This document shows, piece after piece, positions 30,827 to 40,961 of a DNA stretch of 64,000 nt. Within the stretch, counting starts at the first letter, position 1. Every line of letters starts with the position of its first letter. The translations under genes were made by a program, and so were the position numbers. The stretch spans positions 39,990 through 103,989 of the forward strand of contig CAMQZB010000004.1 of assembly GCA_947039455.1 (NCBI GenBank). Direction: 5' to 3'. This DNA comes from an uncultured Clostridia bacterium. GTDB taxonomy: Bacteria > Bacillota > Clostridia > Christensenellales > CAMQZB01. Below the pieces are notes generated by a model. It searched no databases. It had not been told where the DNA came from and was given only the letters and a program-made list of their open reading frames with translations.

Positions 30827-31765
30827 TCAAATCAAATTTAGATATTTTAATGTTGCAATACAGATGAAAATAGTTATAATTGATATGATCGAGTCGAAAA
30901 CTACAATCTGACTTGCCAGTTCATCATTTGATTTTGAATTTTGTGCCATTGTATATGTAGAAACAGCCGTAGGACTTGCAAACATAGCCATTAGAGCGGA
31001 TAGTTCCATACCTCTAAATCCAAATAACACACTGATTGGTATGAAAATTAGTGGCACAATGAGGAGTTTACCAATTACACAAATGCTAAGAAGCTTCTTA
31101 TACTTGCCAACTCTCCCAAAGTTAAAACTGCCACCAAGAACGATTAGCGCAAGTGGGGTTGCTACACCAGCAACATCTGAGATTGTGTCTTCAAAAAGCA
31201 AAGGCATTTTAATTCCAGTAACAATAAAAAGGAAACCTAAAACAGAACTAATTATTAAAGGGTTTTTTAAAACTTGCTTAATAATGTCAATTGGCTTTTG
31301 TTTATTATTTGAAAATACTCCAAGAGCAACAACTGAAAGTAGATTAAATAGCGGTATCACAAAAGCAATTAAGATTACCGTTGTGCTTGTGTTAGCGCTA
31401 CCATAAAGTGCAGTTGCAATTGGCAGTCCAAATAAAATATAATTACTACGAAAAATACCCTGTATCATAACTCCACGATTTGTATTTTTAGGTTCAATTA
31501 AAGGTATAACTATCATTAAAATAATGAATGCAGCGACAACGCAACACATTGCAAATATAATTAACTTAGCTGAAAAACCCCCACTAAAATCGCTTGTATA
31601 TATGTTTATAAACAGTAATGTTGGTAAAAATACTTTAAAGCAAAGAGCGTTAAGTTGTTTTAAAAACGGTTCATTGAATATTCCAACAATTTTAAGGGTA
31701 TATCCAATAACCATCATGAAAAACAAAGGGAACACAACAGAAGCTGAAAGTAAAATGTTATTCAT
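30827..31765 (-). CDS. AEC (auxin efflux carrier) family transporter
   Basis: Polytopic; MVIGYTLKIVGIFNEPFLKQLNALCFKVFLPTLLFINIYTSDF; NYILFGLPIATALYG. Confidence 0.88.
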   Translation of the reverse strand: MNNILLSASVVFPLFFMMVIGYTLKIVGIFNEPFLKQLNALCFKVFLPTLLFINIYTSDFSGGFSAKLIIFAMCCVVAAFIILMIVIPLIEPKNTNRGVMIQGIFRSNYILFGLPIATALYGSANTSTTVILIAFVIPLFNLLSVVALGVFSNNKQKPIDIIKQVLKNPLIISSVLGFLFIVTGIKMPLLFEDTISDVAGVATPLALIVLGGSFNFGRVGKYKKLLSICVIGKLLIVPLIFIPISVLFGFRGMELSALMAMFASPTAVSTYTMAQNSKSNDELASQIVVFDSIISIITIFICIATLKYLNLI

Positions 31766-32129
31766 AACTACAAAATTCTATTAAATTTCCATCGAAATCT
31801 CTAATGTAAATTGAGTTCATCTCACCCTTTACGCCCGTTCTTTTTACTACGCCAAGCTCAATATTAAACCCTTTAGCTTCAAGTTGTGTTTTATATAAAT
31901 CAATATTTCCTGATATTTCAAAGCAGACATCTGAACTGCCGGATTTGATATTTAATGCGTGAGGTGAAAGCTCTTTGCTAAAAATGTGTACATTAATTTT
32001 AAAATCCCCAGCATAAAGTTCATACCTTGTGCCACAATCTTTAACGTGAAACCCCAATCTACCATAGAAATCAAGTGTCTTAGAAATGTTTTTAGTAGTA
32101 ATTACAAAATGATCTATTTTCTTAATCAT
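31758..32129 (-). CDS. VOC/glyoxalase-family protein
   Basis: KIDHFVITTKNISKTLDFYGRLGFHV; IYIRDFDGNLIEF. Confidence 0.9.
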   Translation of the reverse strand: MIKKIDHFVITTKNISKTLDFYGRLGFHVKDCGTRYELYAGDFKINVHIFSKELSPHALNIKSGSSDVCFEISGNIDLYKTQLEAKGFNIELGVVKRTGVKGEMNSIYIRDFDGNLIEFCSYE

Positions 32130-32145
32130 ATGGTTTGTATCTCCT

Positions 32146-32664
32146 TTAGTTATTATAAGTACCTTTTAATGTAAATTGTTCAAGAATGTGTCCATCCATT
32201 TTTTTATAAAGGTCATTATAAAAGAATCCATTTTCAAGATCAAGTGTTGTATCAAGGGCATAAACGTGAATCTCATATGTATGCGGAGCATCGGGAGGTG
32301 CCATTCCACCATAAAAACTAGACAGTTCTTTTGATTGTTGTCCACCCTGCATGCTTGTCCAACTATTAACGCCTTGCACAAAATTAGTTGCAGTTTGGCT
32401 CTCATTTTCAAGGATTTCGGTGCGTGTGATGTTCGCAGCAGTCCAATGAATCCACGAAAAACCACCACTTACTGGGTATGCATCTTTATCTTCTAAAACC
32501 ACAGCATAAGATACTGCAGTCTTTGGCGCGTTCTCAATTTTAAAAGGTAGTGAATATATTGGCATACCATTTTCGTTAAAGTGTTCACCAAATTTACCAT
32601 ATTTTTTGTCAATTATTCCATCTTTAATTCCTGTACTTGTTACTATCATTTCTTGTTCCTCCAA
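32146..32664 (-). CDS. YbhB/YbcL-type phosphatidylethanolamine-binding (PEBP) protein
   Basis: DGIIDKKYGKFG; YAVVLEDKDAYPVSGGFSWIHWTAANI; GGMAPPDAPHTYEIHVYALD. Confidence 0.9.
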   Translation of the reverse strand: MEEQEMIVTSTGIKDGIIDKKYGKFGEHFNENGMPIYSLPFKIENAPKTAVSYAVVLEDKDAYPVSGGFSWIHWTAANITRTEILENESQTATNFVQGVNSWTSMQGGQQSKELSSFYGGMAPPDAPHTYEIHVYALDTTLDLENGFFYNDLYKKMDGHILEQFTLKGTYNN

Positions 32665-32809
32665 TTTTGTGTCATATCCAATAATTTACGGATAGAATTG
32701 CTGTTGTAATAACAGCAGACAATTAATTCAACTGTCGTCAATTTTCTTCGAATTTATTAGTTTGACTTATTATGTATATAGCATAACACAAAAAAGCAGT
32801 CTTGTAAAT

Positions 32810-32829
32810 TACCCACTTTTTTGTGGGTA
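32810..32829. promoter_or_regulatory. Perfect inverted repeat, candidate HxlR-type operator
   Basis: TACCCAC-tttttt-GTGGGTA in the hxlR / PEBP intergenic region. Confidence 0.5.
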
Positions 32830-32835
32830 TAGAAA

Positions 32836-32868
32836 AAAGGAATCAACACCTTAAGTGACAATTCCTTT
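32836..32868 (-). terminator. Terminator downstream of hxlR-like gene (overlaps its 3' end)
   Basis: Minus strand: aaaaaggaattgtcacttaaggtgttgattccttttttct. Confidence 0.65.
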
Positions 32869-33213
32869 TTCATAGAGAATTTCGGACATGCCATTCTCGA
32901 GCATAAATTCAATTCCTATTTTTTGCATGATTATTAGTGCTTTTATTAACTCATTTCCTCTATCATCAGTTAAAAAATATTCAACCTTTAATGGGTAAAC
33001 GTCAAAAGTGTTTTTGCCAACTAACCCATATTCAATCAGCTCTTTCAATTGCTCTAAAAGCATTTTTTGAGTAATTCCATTGATATCTTTTTTTAATTGT
33101 GATAGAGATGTGTTGCCAAGTCGTAATCTCCAAAGTATAATTGGTTTCCATTTTCCCTTAATCATATCATGACTTAACTCTAAAGGACATGTATAGTTTT
33201 CACGCAATTTCAT
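32851..33213 (-). CDS. HxlR-family winged-helix transcriptional regulator
   Basis: CPLELSHDMIKGKWKPIILWRLRLGNTSLSQLKKDINGITQKMLLEQLKEL. Confidence 0.92.
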   Translation of the reverse strand: MKLRENYTCPLELSHDMIKGKWKPIILWRLRLGNTSLSQLKKDINGITQKMLLEQLKELIEYGLVGKNTFDVYPLKVEYFLTDDRGNELIKALIIMQKIGIEFMLENGMSEILYEKGIVT

Positions 33214-33434
33214 AAAGTTACCTCCGAATAATTATTTTGCTATTAGATTTAGTGAGACTAGCCTTAGTATTATACCATAAAATAACATTAACTTCAATTA
33301 TATTGATTAAATATTAATTTGCTGTTATAATGTATCTAGAAGCGTAGAAATGCGTTATGTTCAAGAAGTGAAACAACTATCAAAACTAGAATGGTTTTTG
33401 GTTATAAAATAATTAAGCACTGGAGGTTTGAAGA

Positions 33435-34172
33435 GTGGAAGATCTGAAAAATAGAATTAATGATTTGGCAAATAGAAGTTATGAAAAAAATGTTTTCGTT
33501 TTTTCACAATTTCTAAATGCAAGTGAACTTGCGGAAGTGTCAGATTCTAAAATAAAGTTTGTTGAGATTGTGAAAAGTGGTGCGGTGGATTTTGCGGAAC
33601 GAAAAATGTTGCGATTTGGCAATGAAAACTTTCATGGTAAAGCGGAATTTCCCATTTCAATCATTATGATTTCCCCAATATCAAATAAATTCGCCGATGA
33701 GATAACTCACCGTGACTGCCTTGGTGCAATAATGAATCTTGGAATAGTGCGAGAGAAAATCGGTGATATATTTGTAAATGGCAAAAACGCATTTATAATA
33801 GCTGAAAAGAAAATAGCGGAATACATCATTGAAAATTTAAACAAAATAAAGAGAAACAACATAAAATGCGATATAGTGGAGAGCGTCCCAATGTCTTTCG
33901 CTCCCAAATGCGAACTAATGCGTTTGTCGGTATCAACACCGAGAATTGACAGCGTGGTGGCGAAACTGTTTAACCTATCAAGGGAAAGCAGTTTAGAATT
34001 GTTTAGGGAAAAGAAAATTTTCCTTGACGCAACGGTGCAAGAAAGCAATAGTAAATTACTTGTTGAAAACCAAGTAGTAAGCGTAAGGGGGTACGGAAAA
34101 TTCAGATTTATTGGGGAATGCGGAGTATCAAAAAAAGGTAAAAAGTATATTGAACTAGAAAAATTTATCTAA
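33435..34172 (+). CDS. YlmH-like S4-domain RNA-binding protein
   Basis: YlmH layout; RNG-like HRDCLGAIMNLGIVREKIGDIFV; C-terminal S4 RIDSVVAKLFNLSRESSLELFREKKIFLD. Confidence 0.88.
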   Translation: MEDLKNRINDLANRSYEKNVFVFSQFLNASELAEVSDSKIKFVEIVKSGAVDFAERKMLRFGNENFHGKAEFPISIIMISPISNKFADEITHRDCLGAIMNLGIVREKIGDIFVNGKNAFIIAEKKIAEYIIENLNKIKRNNIKCDIVESVPMSFAPKCELMRLSVSTPRIDSVVAKLFNLSRESSLELFREKKIFLDATVQESNSKLLVENQVVSVRGYGKFRFIGECGVSKKGKKYIELEKFI

Positions 34173-34177
34173 AGAAA

Positions 34178-34213
34178 AAACAATGCAATCATTAAGACTG
34201 CATTGTTTTTTTT
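34178..34213. terminator. Terminator
   Basis: aaaaacaatgcaatcattaagactgcattgtttttttt. Confidence 0.85.
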
Positions 34214-34249
34214 CTTTATTAAATTGTAATCATAGAATATAAGAAAAAG

Positions 34250-35407
34250 TTATTTCGAATCGCAAGAAAAGATTAATCTTGCTTTTTTCATGTTTTCTCG
34301 TATTTTTACGCCAAAGGGACAGTTCGGTTCGCATTTTCCACACATAATACAATTATCCGCGTTAGTTTTCATAGCAAAATAATGTTGCTTAACTGTGTCA
34401 GGAAGAGCGTCTTGCTGAGATGCCAAATCGGTAAATTTAGTAACAGCAGCAATGTCAATATGTGAGGGGCAAGGCTGACAATGATTGCAATACATACATC
34501 TGCCAGTCATGTTTATAGCATTGTTTGTAGCAAATATATGCCCATAATTTTTTAGTTCATCAGGCAAATCGTAGTAGCGAACTGCTTCCACAACTTCAGG
34601 AACAGTATGGCAACCAACTATAACAACCTTAACACCATTGCGAGAAAGACCATAGTGAATACATTGCGGAACAGTCATAGCAACACCAAAAGGCGAACTT
34701 TCTGCTGATAAAAGGCTACCAGCCCCAAGTGGTTTCATAACAGTGATAGCAACCCCAAGGTTTTCGCAAGCTGTATACAGTTGTTGCCTAGCTTCATCAA
34801 CAATCCAATCGCTTTCTTTAAAATCTTTGTATTCCATCAAATCTTCAATATCGGTATCAGATTTTTCCATGTCGTAAGCAGGATTAATGCTGAACATCAG
34901 CACGTCAATAAGTCCGCTTTCCACAGCTTTTAAAGCAATGATTGGATTGTGGGAGCTCATGCCAATATGTCCAATTACGCCATTTGATTTTAGCTCTTTA
35001 GCGTATTCGATAATTTCAGTATTAAAAACGGATGCGTAGTCCTCATCACTATCAACGTAATGAATCATGCCGATGTCGATATAATTAGTGTGAAGTCTAG
35101 CAAGTAAATCGTTGAAAGATTTTTTAGTTTTAACAATATCACGAGTTCTTCCATATTGTTCATCTTCAAAAACAGTACATAGATGCCCTTGAATAACAAA
35201 CTTGTCACGACGGCCATCTAAAGCTATTCCAAGATTATCACGAGTAGGAGCTTGAGGCATAAAAATATCGATAAAATTCATTCCATTTTCAATAGCTGAA
35301 TCAATAATTTCAGTACACGCTACAGCGGAAAGTCCGTTAAACCATTCTCCACCAAGACCAATTTCTCCAACCTTCAATCCAGTACGTCCCAGTATTCTAT
35401 ATTTCAT
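34250..35407 (-). CDS. Aldo/keto reductase with C-terminal 4Fe-4S ferredoxin domain
   Basis: MKYRILGRTGLKVGEIGLGGEWF; CMYCNHCQPCPSHIDI; CIMCGKCEPNCPFGVKI. Confidence 0.93.
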   Translation of the reverse strand: MKYRILGRTGLKVGEIGLGGEWFNGLSAVACTEIIDSAIENGMNFIDIFMPQAPTRDNLGIALDGRRDKFVIQGHLCTVFEDEQYGRTRDIVKTKKSFNDLLARLHTNYIDIGMIHYVDSDEDYASVFNTEIIEYAKELKSNGVIGHIGMSSHNPIIALKAVESGLIDVLMFSINPAYDMEKSDTDIEDLMEYKDFKESDWIVDEARQQLYTACENLGVAITVMKPLGAGSLLSAESSPFGVAMTVPQCIHYGLSRNGVKVVIVGCHTVPEVVEAVRYYDLPDELKNYGHIFATNNAINMTGRCMYCNHCQPCPSHIDIAAVTKFTDLASQQDALPDTVKQHYFAMKTNADNCIMCGKCEPNCPFGVKIRENMKKARLIFSCDSK

Positions 35408-35590
35408 AAATCACCATAATCCAAATATATTTATTTTTATACGTTATTGACATTAATCCAATAATAGTATAAACTACTTATGGAAAATAGTATAGACTAA
35501 AGAGCGGAAAAAGTCAATTTAAGATAAATAGTTGATCTGACATTGAAAATTCTTTAAAATAGATTACAGCAGTATGATAGAGGTGGGATT

Positions 35591-35755
35591 ATGGAAAAAA
35601 AGTATGTAGTAAAAGAAGTCTGTGGTGATTACGCAATATTGTTTGATGAAACTCAAGAACAGGTTAATATATCAACGTTTTTATTACCCAGTGATATAGT
35701 TCAAGGGGATGTATTGGTAAGCACTATTCCGTTTCAGTACGAATTAGTTAGATAA
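35591..35755 (+). CDS. 54-aa DUF3006-like small protein (not in ORF track)
   Basis: aggtggg RBS then MEKKYVVKEVCGDYAILFDETQEQVNISTFLLPSDIVQGDVLVSTIPFQYELVR*. Confidence 0.6.
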   Translation: MEKKYVVKEVCGDYAILFDETQEQVNISTFLLPSDIVQGDVLVSTIPFQYELVR

Positions 35756-35915
35756 TCAAACCAAAATTTATCAAATAAGGGTGGAACTTATCTAAATAGG
35801 ACTGCAAATCGAAAGTTCAGTCAACAATAAATAACTCCATTAAATAAAAAGCAGATATATGAAACTAGAAATAAATCAAATAAGAAATATAATAATCTAT
35901 TAAAAACAGTAAAAA

Positions 35916-35939
35916 AAACAGTCCTTTTGGACTGTTTTT
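35916..35939 (+). terminator. Terminator
   Basis: aaacagtccttttggactgttttt. Confidence 0.75.
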
Positions 35940-36073
35940 CACTGTTTTGTTAATAAATTACAATATTTGCAAAAAAATTCGTTGACAAAATATTGTAATA
36001 AATTGTATGAAATTTAGTTAAAATATTATATTAAGAAAAACATTTTTCAAAAAATTAAAAAATTGAAAGGTAA

Positions 36074-37144
36074 TTAATCTCCGAAAGAAATACCTAAACT
36101 TCTTCCTATTTCAATTAATTGATGATGCTCAGGAACAAATTTAGTTTTCCCAGCAACTTCAGAAAGTTCATTAGCAACAACCACGTTGTCAACCATGGCA
36201 ACGGTTACGCCGAAGTTCTTTTTTAAAATTAGTTCAGCAGCGTAAGCTCCAAAACGAGTTGAAAGCAACCTATCGTAAGCAGAAGGGATACCGCCACGCT
36301 GAATGTGTCCAGGAATACATGGACGAGCGGTGAAGTTAGTTTCCGCCTCGATAGCTTTAGTGATTTTAAAAACAGCATTTCCTGATTCGGCACGCAATTT
36401 TTCTCTAGCTTTTTTCTTCATAGTCGCCTCTTCAGTGCTCATAGCCCCCTCAGCAACAGCAATTATTGAGAAATCTTTGCTACGTTTTCCACGTTCTTTA
36501 ATTTTAGCAATAATTTTTTTCATATCGTATGGAATTTCAGGCAAAAGAATAACATCAGCACCACCAGCGATACCAGAATAAAGCGTAAGCCAACCAGCTT
36601 TGTTTCCCATAACTTCCATAACCATACATCTTCCATGAGAAGAAGCGGTAGTATGCAGTTTGTCGATACAGTCAGTGGCAACGTCAACAGCAGAGTGGAA
36701 CCCGAAAGTGACATCAGTACCGAAAATGTCGTTGTCGATAGTTTTAGGCAGCCCAATAATGTTCAAACCTTCGTCAGCAAGAAGTCCAGCAGTTTTGTGA
36801 CTACCGTTACCCCCAAGAATAAGTAAGCAATCCAAGCCCATTTTCTTGTAGTTGTCCTTCATGCATTTAAGTTTATCAACATTGTCGTCTTCCACAACTT
36901 GCATAAGCTTAAAAGGTGTGCGACTTGTGCCTAAAATAGTCCCACCAATAGTAAGAATACCTGAAAAGTCAGATTGATTTAATGTTTTATATTCACCACG
37001 AATAAGACCGCCAAAGCCATCTTGAATTCCAATAAATTCCACGTCTTTCATAGTGTGGTAAGCAGCTTTCGCAACTCCACGAATAACGGCGTTCAAACCA
37101 GGGCAGTCGCCACCAGCAGTTAATATTCCAATTCTAATTCCCAT
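36074..37144 (-). CDS. Second phosphofructokinase, atypical signature (GGNGS / PKTIDND)
   Basis: GILTAGGDCPGLNAVIRG; LILGGNGSHKTAGLL; GLPKTIDNDIFGTDVTFGFHSA. Confidence 0.92.
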   Translation of the reverse strand: MGIRIGILTAGGDCPGLNAVIRGVAKAAYHTMKDVEFIGIQDGFGGLIRGEYKTLNQSDFSGILTIGGTILGTSRTPFKLMQVVEDDNVDKLKCMKDNYKKMGLDCLLILGGNGSHKTAGLLADEGLNIIGLPKTIDNDIFGTDVTFGFHSAVDVATDCIDKLHTTASSHGRCMVMEVMGNKAGWLTLYSGIAGGADVILLPEIPYDMKKIIAKIKERGKRSKDFSIIAVAEGAMSTEEATMKKKAREKLRAESGNAVFKITKAIEAETNFTARPCIPGHIQRGGIPSAYDRLLSTRFGAYAAELILKKNFGVTVAMVDNVVVANELSEVAGKTKFVPEHHQLIEIGRSLGISFGD

Positions 37145-37358
37145 AGCAAAATCCTCCTTGCGTTTTGAACCGCTATCTATAGTTTACCACTAGACGCAAT
37201 ATTTTTCAACAAAATTTACAATATATAAGAGTAAAATGTGAAAATAATTAAAAAATAATTAAAAAAAAGCTTATTTTGCTATTTTTTTTCATAAACCCCC
37301 TTTTCAAAAGCGGATTTATAGTGTATTATATATAGTAAAAGAACATGGGGGAAACAAA

Positions 37359-39434
37359 GTGAAAAATTCATGCTATATAGAACGAGATATTTCTCTTGTT
37401 CGTTTCAATAAAAGAGTTGCAGAGGAGGCGTCGATTAAGACGTCGCCTATTTTCGAACGCTTTAAATTCCTTTCAATTTTTAATTCAAATATGAGAGAGT
37501 TTTACCAAATCAGAGTAGGTTCAATGTTCGATGACTTGGCAAAGGAAAAAGAAGATACAGAAAAATACCGTAACATAGAAAATTTATTGTCACAAGTATT
37601 ACAAGAAACTAAAAAGGCAAACAGCTTTGCTGCCAAAACTTACTTTGATATAGTAGAGGATTTTCAAAAATTTGGATTTAATTTAATTAATTTTTCAATG
37701 GAAATTGAAGATAGTAAACCCTTAAAAGATTATTTCAAAAAAAATGTATTGCCGATACTGTCACCTAGAATTGTTGCTAAAAATGATGTTTTTATGCACT
37801 TAGAAACGGATGACGTGACTTTAGCTGTGGAATTTGCTAAAGATGGGAAGCCTGTTTTTGGACTGTGTTCTCTTCCTGGCAATATGGAAAAAGTGTTTAT
37901 AGAAAAAGACCAGAGCGGTTTTTCCGTGCATTTAGTTGAGGACATAATTCTAAAATACGCTGATAAAATTTTTGGTGGAATGAAAATTAAACAAGCGTGC
38001 TTAATAAAGCTAGTGCGAAATGCTGATATTGATGTTGATGAAGCTAGAGGCAATGTGGGTGGGTACCGAAACATGTTGTCCTTACTGTTGAACCGTAGGT
38101 CGTCACTTTATCCTGTGAGAATAGACTTTAAAGGCGATTTTTCTGGGGATATGAAAAATTTCATTGTGAAACGCACAAAATTCATAGGCAATCATATTTT
38201 TAAATCAAAATCGCCACTTGATTTTTCATTTGTAAAAGATATAGAAGATTTTGCACACTTTGCAGGAATTGTTACAAAAAGTAACTTGAAAGGGTTGGAT
38301 TCGGTGAAATTCACACCATGTGAAAATTTAGAGTACCAAAACGCACCATCAATTATTGAGTATGCAAAAGAAAAAGATATGTTGTTCAATTATCCCTACA
38401 ACACAATGAAACCATTCTTGCGTTTTATGGAAGAGTGTTCGGTAAACAAGGCAGTCAAGGTTATAAAAATGACGCTTTACCGCGTTAGTAGTAATTCAGC
38501 TATCGTTAATAGTTTATGTAAAGCCGCTGAAAACGGAAAGAAAGTCACTGTTTTGATTGAATTAAAAGCACGTTTTGACGAAATAAACAACATTGAAGTT
38601 TCTAGACAATTACAGCAAGCTGGTTGTTCGGTGCATTTAGGCGTAGCTGGATATAAGGTCCACAGCAAAATTGTGACAGTGGAATTTAAGGATAAATCCG
38701 CATTAACATATATTGGCACAGGAAACTTCCATGAAGTTACGGTTAAATTATACTCCGATTTAGGAATTTTAACTGCCGATCCAATAGTTGCTAAAGACGC
38801 AAATATGTTCTTTGATGAAATAACATTAAAAGGTGCTGAAGACCATTATGAAAAACTTCTAGTAACACCACATTATTGCAAAAACCAACTTCTCGACCTT
38901 GTGGATAATGAAATGTTGAAAGTTTCAAAAGGCAAAAAGGGTTCTATAACTATCAAATGCAACGCACTTACTCATGTTGAATTTATCGAAAAATTAGTTG
39001 AAGCGTCCAAAGTGGGTGTGGAAATTCAATTGATAGTGCGTGGCGCTTGCATGCTTTTGCCTGGAGTTTTGGGGGAAACGGAAAATATCACACTTCGCTC
39101 AATTGTTGGTGAGTTTTTGGAACATACTCGTATTTATAAATTCGGCGAAGGTGCAACGGCCAAAATTATCATTGGCAGTTGTGATATAATGACACGTAAT
39201 CTTGATCACCGATTTGAAATATCTTATATGGTGGAAGATAAAAATATTAAGAGCAAGATAAATAATATCTTGAAAGTTCAACTAAAAGATAATGTAAAAG
39301 CACGTATTTGCGATAGCGAAGGCGAATATTACACAATTAATTGCGAAAAGAAAAGAAAAGTCCACAGCCAAAACTACATGAAACGTAGAGCGGTAACTGA
39401 AAATAAAAAGTTTCAAAAATCTATAAAAAAATAA
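37359..39434 (+). CDS. Polyphosphate kinase 1 (PPK1 family)
   Basis: ERDISLVRFNKRVAEEA; VKVIKMTLYRVSSNSAIVNSLCKAAENGKKVTVLIELKARFDE; VHSKIVTVEF; YIGTGNFHEVTVKLYSDLGILTADP. Confidence 0.93.
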   Translation: MKNSCYIERDISLVRFNKRVAEEASIKTSPIFERFKFLSIFNSNMREFYQIRVGSMFDDLAKEKEDTEKYRNIENLLSQVLQETKKANSFAAKTYFDIVEDFQKFGFNLINFSMEIEDSKPLKDYFKKNVLPILSPRIVAKNDVFMHLETDDVTLAVEFAKDGKPVFGLCSLPGNMEKVFIEKDQSGFSVHLVEDIILKYADKIFGGMKIKQACLIKLVRNADIDVDEARGNVGGYRNMLSLLLNRRSSLYPVRIDFKGDFSGDMKNFIVKRTKFIGNHIFKSKSPLDFSFVKDIEDFAHFAGIVTKSNLKGLDSVKFTPCENLEYQNAPSIIEYAKEKDMLFNYPYNTMKPFLRFMEECSVNKAVKVIKMTLYRVSSNSAIVNSLCKAAENGKKVTVLIELKARFDEINNIEVSRQLQQAGCSVHLGVAGYKVHSKIVTVEFKDKSALTYIGTGNFHEVTVKLYSDLGILTADPIVAKDANMFFDEITLKGAEDHYEKLLVTPHYCKNQLLDLVDNEMLKVSKGKKGSITIKCNALTHVEFIEKLVEASKVGVEIQLIVRGACMLLPGVLGETENITLRSIVGEFLEHTRIYKFGEGATAKIIIGSCDIMTRNLDHRFEISYMVEDKNIKSKINNILKVQLKDNVKARICDSEGEYYTINCEKKRKVHSQNYMKRRAVTENKKFQKSIKK

Positions 39435-39460
39435 GTTGAAATGCTAAATTTTAATACAAA

Positions 39461-39495
39461 TAAAAAGCCCTACCTAATTAAAGGTAGGGCTTTTG
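39461..39495. terminator. Bidirectional terminator
   Basis: aaaaagccctacctaattaaaggtagggctttt. Confidence 0.9.
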
Positions 39496-39618
39496 AATTT
39501 CAAATAAAATGTGCTAGATTAAACAAAATGTGTCGATAAAATGACTTACTTTAAATAGTTTGTATCAAATTAAATAATATATAAAGGACATAATCAAATA
39601 ATAATATTTACTTATTAC

Positions 39619-40773
39619 TTATTTAGCAAATTGTTTAGCGATTTCTTGAAGTTGCTCTTTGTTTAAAAGTGACATAGCTGATTTGATAGAAACTACAGGC
39701 TCAATGATTTCAACTTCTTTCATAGTCTCAATTATTGCACGCATGTGTTTTCCAGACATAGGAGCCCAAGTTCCATTTTCAATTAAAGCAACTTGTCTTT
39801 TTTGGTAATTCTTGCCTTTCAAATGATGTAAGAAAGTTTCCATAGCAGGGAAAATTCCACCGTCATATGTAGGTGCAGCAAAAACTATTTTACCGTATCT
39901 GAAAGCGTCTTCCAAAGCTTCCGCCATGTCTTCTCTTGCTAAGTCGGCAGTGGCAACTTTAGTGCAACCATTTGCTTTAAGCATTTCAGCAAGTTCTAAA
40001 ACAGCAGTCTTTGTGTTTCCGTAGATTGAAGAGTATGCAATAAACACACCTTCGCTCTCAACGCCATAAGTGCTCCACGTATTATATAGATTCAAATAAT
40101 GATCTAAATTTTCTTTTAAAACAGGTCCGTGTAAAGGGCAAATAGTTTGGATATCTAAGTTTGCAAGTTTTTTGAAAAGCATTTGAATTTGTTGACCATA
40201 TTTTCCAACGATGTTGAAATAATAACGTCTAGCTTCACAATCCCAAGCCTCGTCAGCATCGCTTGCGCCAAATTTTCCGAAAGCGTCAGCAGAGAACAAA
40301 ACTTTCTCTTGTGATTCATAAGAAACCATAACTTCAGGCCAGTGAACCATTGGTGCAAAAGTGAAGTTTAAAGTGTGATTTCCAAGCTCAAGTTTATCTC
40401 CGTCCACAACAATAATTTGACGTTCTTCAAAAGCAGTTCCGAAAAATTGTTTCATAAATTGAAAAGTTTTAGCGTTTCCAATAATTTTTATGTTAGGGAA
40501 TTTGTCAACAATTGATTGAATGTTTGAAGAGTGATCAGGCTCCATGTGAGATACCACAAGATAGTCGATTGACCTGTCCCCAAGGACTTCTTTGATATTT
40601 TCAAGCCATTTTTCAGAAACAACATTGTCAACAGTGTCAAGCAAAGCAACTTTTTCGTCTAGAATTAAGTAAGAGTTGTATGCCATACCGTTAGGCACTA
40701 TGTATTGACCTTCGAACAAGTCTTGAGACCTATCGTTAGCACCTACATTATAAATCGAATTAGTAATTTTCAT
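39619..40773 (-). CDS. Flavo-diiron protein (FprA-type: metallo-beta-lactamase + flavodoxin)
   Basis: VSHMEPDHSSNIQSIVDKFP; CPLHGPVLKENL; AYSSIYGNTKTAVLELAEML. Confidence 0.95.
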   Translation of the reverse strand: MKITNSIYNVGANDRSQDLFEGQYIVPNGMAYNSYLILDEKVALLDTVDNVVSEKWLENIKEVLGDRSIDYLVVSHMEPDHSSNIQSIVDKFPNIKIIGNAKTFQFMKQFFGTAFEERQIIVVDGDKLELGNHTLNFTFAPMVHWPEVMVSYESQEKVLFSADAFGKFGASDADEAWDCEARRYYFNIVGKYGQQIQMLFKKLANLDIQTICPLHGPVLKENLDHYLNLYNTWSTYGVESEGVFIAYSSIYGNTKTAVLELAEMLKANGCTKVATADLAREDMAEALEDAFRYGKIVFAAPTYDGGIFPAMETFLHHLKGKNYQKRQVALIENGTWAPMSGKHMRAIIETMKEVEIIEPVVSIKSAMSLLNKEQLQEIAKQFAK

Positions 40774-40903
40774 AAGTTCACCTCCGTGATTACCTTTAGT
40801 ATACTCGCAAACGTAAAAAAAATCAAGTGACTACTACAAGAATTGGTAAATTTTTATACAAAGAATAAAATATATGATAAATAAAAATATTACCAAAAAA
40901 CTA

Positions 40904-40932
40904 TTGACAATAAGATATTTATATGATATCAT
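40904..40932 (+). promoter_or_regulatory. Sigma-A-like promoter of SPFH gene
   Basis: TTGACA - 17 nt - TATCAT. Confidence 0.65.
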
Positions 40933-40961
40933 ATTGATATTAAAACTATAGGAGAAAAATA

